Positions 7,477 to 14,232 are shown, counted from the stretch's first letter. The stretch: DNA of 64,000 nt from Lactiplantibacillus pingfangensis (GCF_005404945.1 NZ_BJDG01000015.1:1-64000), one strand, 5' to 3'. Translations and numbers: made by a program. The notes: generated by a model from the sequence alone, not told the origin.

Positions 7477-7785
7477 TTATGCTTTTATCAATTCAATCAC
7501 TCGTGGATCCTTTTCAATCATTTCCAACAACCGACTCGCACTACGATTGGGACTTGCCTTACCACTTTCCCAAGCCTCTACGGTTCGAAAAGAAATTGAT
7601 AAGTAGCTTGCCAGAACCCGCTGCGTCATATGATTAGTCTCGCGAATTCTTTTAATATCGACGGCATTAAATCTGGGCGCAGGCTTAACAGTTACAGTAT
7701 GTGAGGTAACCATTGACTCATCACCATCAAGGTACGCCTTAGCCTGCGCGATACTTTGTGCCAATTCATTTGTTTCTCTTTCCAT
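7477..7785 (-). CDS. XRE-family regulator, antitoxin-like
   Basis: About 102 residues from MERETNEL. An earlier ATG seven codons upstream has no ribosome site, and the candidate SD AAAGGA is about 13 bases from the chosen start, so the start is uncertain. The C-terminal half is a helix-turn-helix (IKRIRETNHMTQRVLASYLS, then RTVEAWESGKASP) of the HigA/NadS antitoxin type. The N-terminal half is acidic and flexible, as in antitoxins that wrap a toxin. No toxin-sized gene is adjacent: upstream is 265 bp of non-coding DNA and downstream the terminator. It may be an orphan antitoxin or a solitary repressor. Confidence 0.75.
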   Translation of the reverse strand: MERETNELAQSIAQAKAYLDGDESMVTSHTVTVKPAPRFNAVDIKRIRETNHMTQRVLASYLSISFRTVEAWESGKASPNRSASRLLEMIEKDPRVIELIKA

Positions 7786-7993
7786 GATGATCACTTTTCC
7801 TTTCAAATGCTAAGATCAAAGCCTTGATCAATCCTTTTTCCCGATTAGAAAGTGTTGCTCGCTTATTTTTGGGATAAACCTTTCACGGCCTAAATTTATA
7901 CGATTAGACCGTAGTTGTCAATTAATAAAGTTTCAACTTATTGACGCTAATAAACTCACTCGCATTGTCGGCACGAACAAAATAGTTGCTTCT

Positions 7994-8013
7994 ATATACC
8001 TAGGGGGGTATAT
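7994..8013. promoter_or_regulatory. CsoR/CstR-type operator
   Basis: ATATACCTAGGGGGGTATAT is an inverted repeat (ATATACC...GGTATAT) around a six-G tract. It fits operators of the DUF156 family of copper or persulfide sensors. It lies about 40 bp upstream of the thioredoxin gene, whose operon encodes such a repressor, so autoregulation is likely. Confidence 0.75.
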
Positions 8014-8050
8014 TAATAACAGTTAATCAAGCTAACTTGGAGGGAATATT

Positions 8051-8371
8051 ATGATTAAAGAAATTCATGATCAAGATTTTGCTAAGGAAACGGATACTGG
8101 AATTGCAGTTGTCGACTTTCGTGCCGACTGGTGTCCGCCATGTAAGATGATGGACCCTATTTTACAATCACTGTCAGAGGACCCTGCCTACAAGGATAAA
8201 GTTAACTTTGTTTCATTAAATGTCGACAATGACCAAGAAGTTGCGAGTCAGTTCCAAGTTCAAGGGATTCCAACCTTTTTGATCAAGAAGGACGGTCAAG
8301 TGATCAGTCATATGGTTGGTGCTCGGCCAAAGTCTAACTTCGAAATTGAACTTAAGAAAGCTGTGGACTAA
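8051..8371 (+). CDS. Thioredoxin-like protein with a CPPC active site
   Basis: 106 residues, full thioredoxin fold. The active site reads ADWCPPCKMM (Cys 28 and Cys 31); ordinary thioredoxins have WCGPC, and a Pro in place of Gly shifts the redox potential. The cis-Pro loop is QGIPTFL near residue 76. No signal peptide, so it is cytoplasmic. GGAGGG precedes the ATG. It is the first gene of a two-gene operon with a CstR-like repressor one base downstream, behind a DUF156 operator. This pairing suggests thiol or persulfide reduction, or response to metal-thiol stress, rather than the general thioredoxin role. Confidence 0.88.
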   Translation: MIKEIHDQDFAKETDTGIAVVDFRADWCPPCKMMDPILQSLSEDPAYKDKVNFVSLNVDNDQEVASQFQVQGIPTFLIKKDGQVISHMVGARPKSNFEIELKKAVD

Positions 8372-8372
8372 G

Positions 8373-8645
8373 ATGGCTGCCGGTGAACCGCACTACGTCA
8401 CCAGTAAACAAATTACCACGCGTCTCAAGCGTTCGGCTGGTCAATTAGATGGGGTCTTACGGATGATGGACGAAGATCGTCCATGTAACGACGTCCTCGT
8501 TCAGTTATCCGCTGTCAAATCGAGTATCGACAAGGCCATGAAACTAGTTATCGCTCGCAATATTAGTAATTGTGTCGATAACATGGCGGACGTAGATGTC
8601 GAAAACTTAGAACAGTCGTTAGATTTATTGTTAAAAACGAAATAA
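8373..8645 (+). CDS. DUF156 (CsoR/CstR-family) metal- or persulfide-sensing repressor
   Basis: 90 residues, all-helical. In CsoR copper sensors the ligands are Cys, His and Cys with spacing C-x24-H-x3-C. Here Cys 38 and Cys 67 are kept but the His position is Asn 63 (ARNISNC). Loss of that His is characteristic of CstR, which senses sulfane sulfur by forming Cys-Cys polysulfide links. That makes a persulfide or thiol sensor more likely than copper. The start ATG 8373 is one base after the thioredoxin stop; longer in-frame upstream starts lie inside the thioredoxin gene. It should bind the G-tract operator at 7994-8013. Confidence 0.87.
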   Translation: MAAGEPHYVTSKQITTRLKRSAGQLDGVLRMMDEDRPCNDVLVQLSAVKSSIDKAMKLVIARNISNCVDNMADVDVENLEQSLDLLLKTK

Positions 8646-8682
8646 ATACAAAATCGACTGTAACATCAGTCGCTAAATTATC

Positions 8683-8718
8683 GCTGGCTATGGAAATTCG
8701 TTTCCATGGCCAGCTTTT
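8683..8718 (+). terminator. Terminator of the thioredoxin-repressor operon
   Basis: GCTGGCTATGGAAA / TTTCCATGGCCAGC stem with a TTCG tetraloop, followed by TTTT. Confidence 0.88.
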
Positions 8719-8821
8719 GAGTTAACAATGACTAATTCTAACTATTTTTGCACGATAATATATCTACCTAACTTAGTCTGACCAAATTTCAACTAATTGA
8801 CTGGCTGTCCACGCTTTAAAA

Positions 8822-8850
8822 TTGAATCCGCTTTCTAAACTAGTTATAAT
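8822..8850 (+). promoter_or_regulatory. Strong promoter upstream of the broken small membrane protein gene
   Basis: TTGAAT (8822-8827), exactly 17 bp, then TATAAT (8845-8850). The ribosome site AGAGGTGA follows at 8866-8873. Confidence 0.75.
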
Positions 8851-8878
8851 TCGGCCAACAAGATTAGAGGTGAGTCTC

Positions 8879-9367
8879 ATGTAAAAGGGCAGATTACTCG
8901 GAGATTATTTAACGTGCCTGCCATTTTATTTGATTGTCTTTTACATGACAACCGCAGCCCCGTCTGGCGTATTTCACTTAAAATGGCACTTTTTCAATAT
9001 ATTACTGACCGTTTCTTATTTAGTTTACCCATTAACCTTGCAACTATTACCAATACTACGAAAGCCTTTCCTCCTGATGACTTCTTTATCGACTCGTGCA
9101 ACCCAAAAATCTCAGTTAAAAAGTTGGTCGTTTAATAATTGGCAAAACAATTGGGATCGGGACAGCTTTATTAAACAAAATGCTGAATTTCACGCTGCCC
9201 AACGAGATAATATTATGAATGTCTTTTTGCTCGGTATCGAAAGTGGACTCATCATGCTATTTTCCATTCCGATTATTCTCATCGCTAGTATTATTTTAAA
9301 ATTAAGAAAACATAAAAGTGATGCTAATCAGCAGCGGTGGTCATCACTTCGATTGATAAGCATCTAA
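8879..9367 (+). pseudogene. Small membrane protein gene with a stop at codon 2
   Basis: A good promoter (8822-8850) and ribosome site (AGAGGTGA) lead to ATG 8879, but the next codon is TAA. The frame then stays open for about 160 codons to 9367: KGRLLGDYLTCLPFYLIVFY reads as a natural N-terminus. It is followed by a membrane helix (LLTVSYLVYPLTLQLLPIL), a Trp/Asn/Asp segment (WSFNNWQNNWDRDSF) and a second helix (GLIMLFSIPIILIASIIL). A TTG at 8930 or ATG at 8945 could restart translation, but neither has a ribosome site. It looks like a recent nonsense mutation; a sequencing error or use of a weak internal start is possible. The W-x2-D-x-D-S segment echoes the neighbouring 67-aa protein. Confidence 0.6.
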
Positions 9368-9378
9368 TTTTTTACACT

Positions 9379-9428
9379 AAAATAGCCGACGTGTGACCAT
9401 CAAAAAAATGGTCACACATCGGCTGTTT
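9379..9428. terminator. Bidirectional terminator
   Basis: AAAATAGCCGACGTGTGACCAT pairs almost perfectly with ATGGTCACACATCGGCTGTTTT around an A-rich loop; T-runs on both strands. It lies between the convergent small membrane protein genes. Confidence 0.87.
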
Positions 9429-9489
9429 TGCATAAAACAACATTTTAAAAATTAAATAGTCTTACTCAGCACGATACGAAAAGCCAAGC

Positions 9490-9693
9490 TTATTTATCGT
9501 CCCAATTACCTTTTTTCCAATCATCATGGGCCCAACTGTCCTGATCCCAATCATCTTCTTTAGATTTGGTTTTAGGCGTCTCAGTCGGATGCTGCTTTGC
9601 TCGGCGTAGCAAAACTGCCGTTGAAATTATGGTAACAAACCCCGTTGCCAGGATGAAGACGACCGTCCAAATAATGATATCGCTAATTGACAT
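9490..9693 (-). CDS. Small single-pass membrane protein with a Trp/Asp-rich tail
   Basis: 67 residues. Residues 4-30 form one membrane helix (IIIWTVVFILATGFVTIIS), followed by a short basic stretch (LLRRAKQH) that should stay in the cytoplasm. The C-terminal tail is very unusual: WDQDSW, HDDW, KKGNW and DDK repeat Trp next to acidic residues. I recognise no family. GGGGGA precedes the ATG and a good promoter is at 9723-9751. Small membrane proteins of this kind often modulate a transporter or sensor; here the neighbours are metal and redox genes, but function is unknown. Confidence 0.65.
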   Translation of the reverse strand: MSISDIIIWTVVFILATGFVTIISTAVLLRRAKQHPTETPKTKSKEDDWDQDSWAHDDWKKGNWDDK

Positions 9694-9722
9694 TGTTGTT
9701 TTCCCCCAGTTTTGTTAGCGCT

Positions 9723-9751
9723 AGTATAGCGCAACTCGTTTGCAAAACCAA
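9723..9751 (-). promoter_or_regulatory. Promoter of the 67-aa membrane protein gene
   Basis: On the minus strand TTGGTT, 17 bp, TATACT. The -10 is followed by a short GCGCTA/TAGCGC palindrome. Confidence 0.6.
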
Positions 9752-9770
9752 CTTTTGTCCAGTAATCATC

Positions 9771-9814
9771 AAAAAGCGACCTGAGATTAGCTCACTGGCC
9801 GCTCTCAAGTCGCT
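9771..9814 (-). terminator. Terminator of the HMA-Dps operon
   Basis: On the minus strand AGCGACTTGAGA pairs with TCTCAGGTCGCT (one G-U) across a 16-nt loop, followed by TTTTT; 21 bases after the dps-like stop. Confidence 0.8.
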
Positions 9815-9834
9815 GATTTTAAAACTAGTCATGA

Positions 9835-10389
9835 TTAATCTTCATCGTCATCGTCTTCTTCATCCAAGCCAGTCCGAGCCTCATTGCCCAAGAAAGCTTG
9901 TAAGTGTCGAATATTACGATTATTGCTGCCCTGGTAGCCCACTAACCAGGCAGCCAATGCTGGGCGTTCTTCTTTTTCGGCCAACTTGATGGCGCGATCA
10001 ACGAATAAGTTTTCCGTATCGAAATCCTTGATTGTCGCTGTAACCATTGTGTCGGCATCGTTGTACTTGAAAGCACCGTTCTCTTCCAACATTGAATACT
10101 TCGTTAATTCGGCCGTCGTCGAAGAGGGTTTCTGGGCCTCATCCAACAATAGGTCTGCTAAATCGGCAAAATTCCGCGTATTCAAAGTAATTAACCGATC
10201 GTATTCGGTCCGTAACCCAAACGAATTGGCACCTTTAACGTACCATTTAGCTTGATTCAATTTGACGTATTCAACCATCAAGTTTGATAAAATATGGTTC
10301 GTCATTGCCCCGGCAGTTGGGGTGTGATGGTCGATATCACTTTGCTTTAATTCTGCTGCATATTGATCTTCAATTGTTAATTCACTCAT
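9835..10389 (-). CDS. Dps-like protein with altered ferroxidase site
   Basis: 184 residues of ferritin-like four-helix type. The segment LNQAKWYVKGANSFGLRTEYDRL aligns by eye with the Dps helix that normally reads (Y/H)HWxVKGxxFxxLHExxE. Dps binds DNA and oxidises Fe(II) at inter-subunit sites built from His, His, Asp and Glu. Here the usual His of HWxxxG is Lys 48 and the LHE His is Arg 60, so ferroxidase activity looks lost or relocated. The C-terminus is a run of Asp/Glu (DEEDDDDED) that could bind metal or prevent DNA binding. It follows the first HMA gene by 12 bp in one operon driven by an FNR-box promoter. A metal-buffering or stress role fits better than classic DNA protection. Confidence 0.78.
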   Translation of the reverse strand: MSELTIEDQYAAELKQSDIDHHTPTAGAMTNHILSNLMVEYVKLNQAKWYVKGANSFGLRTEYDRLITLNTRNFADLADLLLDEAQKPSSTTAELTKYSMLEENGAFKYNDADTMVTATIKDFDTENLFVDRAIKLAEKEERPALAAWLVGYQGSNNRNIRHLQAFLGNEARTGLDEEDDDDED

Positions 10390-10401
10390 TAGGGTCCTCC
10401 T

Positions 10402-10623
10402 CTATTTGACCTTGACGCTTTGAACGTCGTAGCCCAAACCAGTCACAACAGCCGTTAATTTATCCGCGTCGGTGACGCCTTCGTCAAAATTCGTCTTAAC
10501 TTTGCTAGCGTTAAATAAGACTTTGACGTTTTCCACGCCGCTCTGATTCTCCAACGCTTTTTCAATTTTCGTCATACATGATGGGCAGGTTAAGGTTCCT
10601 AATTGCATTGTTGCTTTTGCCAT
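10402..10623 (-). CDS. CopZ-like heavy-metal-associated (HMA) domain protein
   Basis: 73 residues, one complete HMA domain. The metal site is LTCPSCMTKIEKAL (Cys 14 and Cys 17), the classical CxxC loop that holds Cu(I) or another soft metal for delivery to an ATPase. The usual Met before the first Cys (MxCxxC) is replaced by Leu-Thr. No signal peptide. It is first in an operon with the Dps-like gene. Upstream is an FNR-type box with correct class II spacing. It is about 75% identical by eye to the next HMA gene, a tandem duplication. Likely partner: the HMA-less P1B ATPase at 5510. Confidence 0.88.
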   Translation of the reverse strand: MAKATMQLGTLTCPSCMTKIEKALENQSGVENVKVLFNASKVKTNFDEGVTDADKLTAVVTGLGYDVQSVKVK

Positions 10624-10665
10624 AATAATTACCTCCGCTTAATTTAAATCTGATTGATTGACACT

Positions 10666-10707
10666 AGTTTACTTGGAAAAACCTGACTTGAACTTGACCG
10701 CCATCAA
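10666..10707 (-). promoter_or_regulatory. FNR-type box plus -10 for the HMA-Dps operon
   Basis: On the minus strand TTGATGGCGGTCAA (10694-10707, one mismatch to TTGAT-N4-ATCAA), then 22 bp, then TAAACT (10666-10671). The box overlaps the TGA stop of the upstream HMA gene. Confidence 0.72.
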
Positions 10708-10946
10708 GAAATGGCAACTTTTTCAGCTTTAACTTTAATTTGTTTAACTGCATAGCCTAATTCGGTTACGACCCCAGCTAACGTCTCGGCAGTGGTCGCC
10801 GCATCATCAAAATCAACTTTAACCTTGCTAGCATTGAACAAAACTTTAACCGTCTGCACACCAGGCTGCTTTTCCAATGCTTTTTGAATCTTAGTCATGC
10901 ATGATGGGCAAGTCAACGTATCTAATTGCATAATCGCTTTAGTCAT
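10704..10946 (-). CDS. Second CopZ-like HMA domain protein
   Basis: 80 residues, paralogous to the HMA protein just downstream (LTCPSCMTKIQKALEKQPGV against LTCPSCMTKIEKALENQSGV). It has the same CxxC metal loop (Cys 14, Cys 17) and the same Leu-Thr in place of the usual Met-x. A seven-residue extension (AEKVAIS) ends the protein and its stop codon lies inside the next FNR box. It has its own FNR-type promoter with identical geometry. No terminator separates it from the next HMA gene, so read-through into HMA-dps is likely. Two near-identical metallochaperones under one regulator suggest dosage or distinct partners. Confidence 0.88.
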   Translation of the reverse strand: MTKAIMQLDTLTCPSCMTKIQKALEKQPGVQTVKVLFNASKVKVDFDDAATTAETLAGVVTELGYAVKQIKVKAEKVAIS

Positions 10947-10987
10947 TTTAATTACCTCCGTTAGTCGATTACTTATTTGATGGGTCT

Positions 10988-11029
10988 ATCATAACGGGAA
11001 TTTATTGATAAGAACTTGATCGCCGTCAA
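10988..11029 (-). promoter_or_regulatory. FNR-type box plus -10 for the upstream HMA gene
   Basis: On the minus strand TTGACGGCGATCAA (11016-11029, one mismatch), then exactly 22 bp, then TATGAT (10988-10993). Same architecture as the other two FNR-box promoters. Confidence 0.75.
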
Positions 11030-11094
11030 GAAATAAAAGCTTTTTTCGTTATATGATAATGATGTTCAAAAGAGTTAGTGTATTGCCGCCTTCC

Positions 11095-11234
11095 GGGTGG
11101 GCCAGATGATGCTGGAACGCGGCGGGCACGTTTGTGAGCCAAAATGCGGTCTCACAAGCGGCCTTTGACTAGGTCGCCGAAAAACCACCGCCGACCAAGT
11201 CAAATTTCGCCACTGAGCATCATCTGGCCCGCCC
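11095..11234. repeat. Cloverleaf-like palindromic intergenic element 1
   Basis: The outer arms GGGTGGGCCAGATGATGCT (11095-11113) and 11216-11234 are complementary over 19 bp. Inside are two further hairpins: TTGTGAG...CTCACAA, and TTTGACTaGGTCG...CGACCaAGTCAAA. The whole is GC-rich compared with its AT-rich flanks and has no plausible coding frame. It fills the gap between the HMA promoter and the Crp/FNR gene. It could be a structured RNA, a small non-autonomous repeat or a bidirectional transcription barrier. Confidence 0.6.
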
Positions 11235-11461
11235 TCACGGCTATATAGTGCATTTATTTTTCCTATATACGGTTTGATTGTCCAGTAATGTGTCACGAAT
11301 CAGCACTCATGCTAACTTTGCTGAATTTAAGCTGATCACTGGCAGTCCGACTATCGTGTCAGTGACCACAATTAAAATAGCAGTCATATAGGTAAGCATT
11401 TAAACCCAACTAACTCAAAATTCTGATATAGTTATGTTGAAATATAAGGGAGGTTATTGCC

Positions 11462-12136
11462 ATGGCAACACATGCGACTCATGAATGCGTTCAGCTAGTA
11501 CCCATTTTTCAAGAACTCGCCGCTGATCAACTTGATACCATCGAATCCATTGTGCAACATCATCACTATCAACCGGGGGAAACGTTGTTTAACGCGGATG
11601 ATCCACTGGATACGTTAATGATTGTTTCAGGCGGACAAGCAAAAGTTTATCAATTAGCAGCTAATGGTCGGGAGCAATTATTATATTTATTACAAACTGG
11701 GGATATTGATGGCGAAGCGGCTCTCTTTGAAAACAAGCGACGGACGTCCTATGGGGAAGCACTCGTACCGACGGATGTTTGCAGCATTCGTCGCGAAGAT
11801 TTTCAAAAATTAATGCAAAAATATCCAAGTATTAGCATTAATGTGCTCAACGTCTTCGGGAAACGACTGACACAGTTGGAACGGCAGACAACTAGCACTG
11901 CAACCGAATCCGTTGAAGCCCGCTTAGCTAATTACCTCACCGAAACGGCGGCATCACTCAACGTTACCGCTTTTAAATTACCTTTAAAGAAAAAAGACCT
12001 CGCTACCTTTTTAGGCACGACGCCAGAAACGATTAGTCGCAAATTGACCCGTTTTGAACAGGCCGGGTTGATTACACAAAAAGCTGGTAAGGTTATTCAA
12101 ATCAACGACGCTGATCAACTCTTACTCGTCGAATGA
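11462..12136 (+). CDS. Crp/FNR-family transcriptional regulator
   Basis: 224 residues. The N-terminal effector domain is a cNMP-binding-type beta roll (FQELAADQL, GETLFNADDPLDTLMIVSGG, GDIDGEAALFE). The C-terminal winged helix has KKDLATFLGTTPETISRKLTRF. The recognition helix keeps Glu 189, Ser 192 and Arg 193 in ETISRKLTRF, the same residues by which E. coli FNR (ETISRLLGRF) reads TTGAT. Unlike E. coli FNR there is no four-Cys iron-sulfur motif: only Cys 9 (in HATHEC) and Cys 107. It may therefore sense redox or metal through Cys 9 and nearby His. Three matching FNR boxes lie within 6 kb upstream (ATPase, two HMA genes). Its own promoter has no such box. GGGAGG precedes the ATG. Confidence 0.9.
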   Translation: MATHATHECVQLVPIFQELAADQLDTIESIVQHHHYQPGETLFNADDPLDTLMIVSGGQAKVYQLAANGREQLLYLLQTGDIDGEAALFENKRRTSYGEALVPTDVCSIRREDFQKLMQKYPSISINVLNVFGKRLTQLERQTTSTATESVEARLANYLTETAASLNVTAFKLPLKKKDLATFLGTTPETISRKLTRFEQAGLITQKAGKVIQINDADQLLLVE

Positions 12137-12146
12137 TTTTCATGTT

Positions 12147-12173
12147 GGCCGGGCGAAACCTCGGCCTTTTTTT
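12147..12173 (+). terminator. Terminator of the Crp/FNR gene
   Basis: GGCCGGGCGAAACCTCGGCC hairpin followed by seven T. Confidence 0.88.
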
Positions 12174-12240
12174 GCGCGCTCAATTTTAATCTACGTTATA
12201 ATTAAGACTGTATTAGAAAATTAATCGAGGAGTGGATTTA

Positions 12241-14157
12241 ATGGCAACAATCAATCAAGCAGCAGTTAAAAAAGATCTCTATGACGCCGTCAACGGTGAC
12301 TGGCTCAAGACCGCCGAAATCCCTGACGATCATGCATCAACCGGTGGCTTTATGGACTTAGTTGATGCGATTGAAAAAACGTTAATGCACGATTTTGATG
12401 CCATGGCTGCGGGAGAAACCGAACCAAGCGACCCACAGCTAGCCGAATTCATTAAATTTTACCAACTAACCAAAGATTTTAAGCAACGCGATGCCGCCGG
12501 TGCCAAACCGATTTTGCCTTGTTTGAAACAAATTGACAGCCTGAGTGACTTTGCTGATTTGCAGCAACGGATGCCCGACTGGATCTACGATGGCTTACCA
12601 CTGCCATTCAGCTTAGACGTTGACGCCGACATGAAGAATACTAAAGTCAACGCCCTTTTTGCTCAGGCACCCGGAACCATTTTGCCGGACAAAACGTACT
12701 ATGACGAAGGCAACGAAGCTGGGCCAAAGCTCTTAGCGGTCTACGGTCAAATGATGACGCAATTGTTGCAAAAAACTGGTTATAGCGAAGCTGAGGCGCA
12801 ACAAATTGTTGATGATACACTGAAATTTGACCGCTTGATTGTGCCTTGGGTCAAGAGTGCCGAAGAAGCGGCCGATTACAGTAAAATGTATAATCCACGC
12901 GACTTCAAGGACTTTGCCAATGACAGCAAGTACCTCGATTTAGCTGCCATTACTTACTCCGTTATCAATGGCAATCCAGAAATTGTTATTTTACCAGAAC
13001 CAGCTTTCTTTGATCACTTCAATGAAGTCATTAATCCCGAAAACTTTGACATGATGAAAAATTGGATGAAGGCTAAACTCGTTCAACGGTTGAGTGGCTA
13101 TTTGAGTGATGACATGCGCACCCTTGGCACCACCTATTCACGGACGTTATCTGGGCAAAAAGAACCGCGCAATCAAGCTAAAAGTGCTTACTATTTAGCC
13201 AGCGGCACCTTTGATCAAGTTGTTGGTCTTTATTACGGCCACAAGTATTTTGGTGAAGCAGCTAAGGCCGATGTTCATCAAATGGTCGAAAAGATGATTG
13301 GCGTTTATAAGCGTCGTCTGGAAGCTAACACTTGGCTTAGCGCGGATACTCGTGCCAAAGCGATCACCAAATTGAATAACCTTGGCATCCAAGTCGGTTA
13401 CCCTGACAAGTTGGAAGCCGTTTACACGAAGTTCCATACCCTATCCGCTGCCGATGGCGGGAGTGTTTTGAGCAACGCACTGGCCTTTGGGCGCATTGCG
13501 CGTAAAGACATGTTTGCTAAGTGGGATCAGCCAACCGACCGGACCCGTTGGGAAATGAGCGCTGACACGGTCAATGCTTATTACCACCCATTTATGAATA
13601 TCATCGTATTCCCGGCCGCCATTTTACAAGCACCATTTTATAGTTTGGAACAGTCTTCCAGCGCGAACTACGGTGGGATTGGCGCAGTTATTGCGCATGA
13701 AATCTCGCACGCGTTCGATAACAATGGGGCCTTGTTTGATGAATTTGGGAACTTGCATAACTGGTGGACCGAAGCCGATTCTGCCCACTTCAAGGAACTC
13801 GCCAAATCAATGATTACTGAATTTGACGGACTTGACTTTGCTGGCGCCAAAGTTAACGGGACCTTAACCGTCTCTGAAAACATTGCCGACGCTGGTGGCT
13901 TAAGCTGTGCTGAAGAAGCGGCCAAAAGTGAACCTGATGTTGATTTGAGTGCGTTCTTCACCAACTGGGCCATGGTTTGGCGGATGAAAGCCACGAAACA
14001 ATACATGCAGTTGCTCCTCTCAATTGACGTTCATGCACCAGCCAAGTTACGTGCCAACGTTCAACCAAAGAATTTAGATGATTTCTATACTACCTTTGAC
14101 ATTACCGCGGCAGATCCAATGTATCTCGCACCGGATCAACGCGTTAAAATCTGGTAG
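12241..14157 (+). CDS. pepO: M13-family zinc endopeptidase PepO
   Basis: 638 residues from ATG 12241 (GAGGAG 8 bases upstream; an in-frame GTG three codons earlier is less likely). This is a neprilysin-type oligopeptidase that cleaves peptides of moderate length inside the cell. The zinc site is HEISHAFDNNG near residue 486 (two His and Glu), with the third ligand in ENIADAGG near 545. The N-terminal M13 domain (DLYDAVNGDWL) is also typical. No signal peptide. The usual family C-terminus ends CxxW; here it ends RVKIW without Cys, as in cytoplasmic lactobacillar PepO. Monocistronic with its own terminator. Supports casein or peptide use in amino-acid-dependent bacteria. Confidence 0.94.
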   Translation: MATINQAAVKKDLYDAVNGDWLKTAEIPDDHASTGGFMDLVDAIEKTLMHDFDAMAAGETEPSDPQLAEFIKFYQLTKDFKQRDAAGAKPILPCLKQIDSLSDFADLQQRMPDWIYDGLPLPFSLDVDADMKNTKVNALFAQAPGTILPDKTYYDEGNEAGPKLLAVYGQMMTQLLQKTGYSEAEAQQIVDDTLKFDRLIVPWVKSAEEAADYSKMYNPRDFKDFANDSKYLDLAAITYSVINGNPEIVILPEPAFFDHFNEVINPENFDMMKNWMKAKLVQRLSGYLSDDMRTLGTTYSRTLSGQKEPRNQAKSAYYLASGTFDQVVGLYYGHKYFGEAAKADVHQMVEKMIGVYKRRLEANTWLSADTRAKAITKLNNLGIQVGYPDKLEAVYTKFHTLSAADGGSVLSNALAFGRIARKDMFAKWDQPTDRTRWEMSADTVNAYYHPFMNIIVFPAAILQAPFYSLEQSSSANYGGIGAVIAHEISHAFDNNGALFDEFGNLHNWWTEADSAHFKELAKSMITEFDGLDFAGAKVNGTLTVSENIADAGGLSCAEEAAKSEPDVDLSAFFTNWAMVWRMKATKQYMQLLLSIDVHAPAKLRANVQPKNLDDFYTTFDITAADPMYLAPDQRVKIW

Positions 14158-14177
14158 TTAAAAACTGATTACCGAGG

Positions 14178-14203
14178 CGTCTGGTATTTGCCAGACGTTT
14201 TTT
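14178..14203 (+). terminator. Terminator of pepO
   Basis: CGTCTGG / CCAGACG stem, six T follow. Confidence 0.85.
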
Positions 14204-14232
14204 AGTTGAAACAGGAAAAAGGAAGGAGAAGC

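Noticed and set aside
7836-7845. TTGATCAA near 7.84 kb as an FNR box
   Set aside because: Lacks the 4-bp spacer of TTGAT-N4-ATCAA and has no -10 at the right distance.
8914-9135. 73-aa ORF overlapping the broken membrane protein gene
   Set aside because: Different frame from the promoter-linked ATG 8879, without a ribosome site; a shadow.
11075-11296. 73-aa minus-strand ORF between the HMA and Crp/FNR genes
   Set aside because: It lies wholly in palindromic element 1, has no ribosome site and reads as random Pro/Arg-rich sequence.
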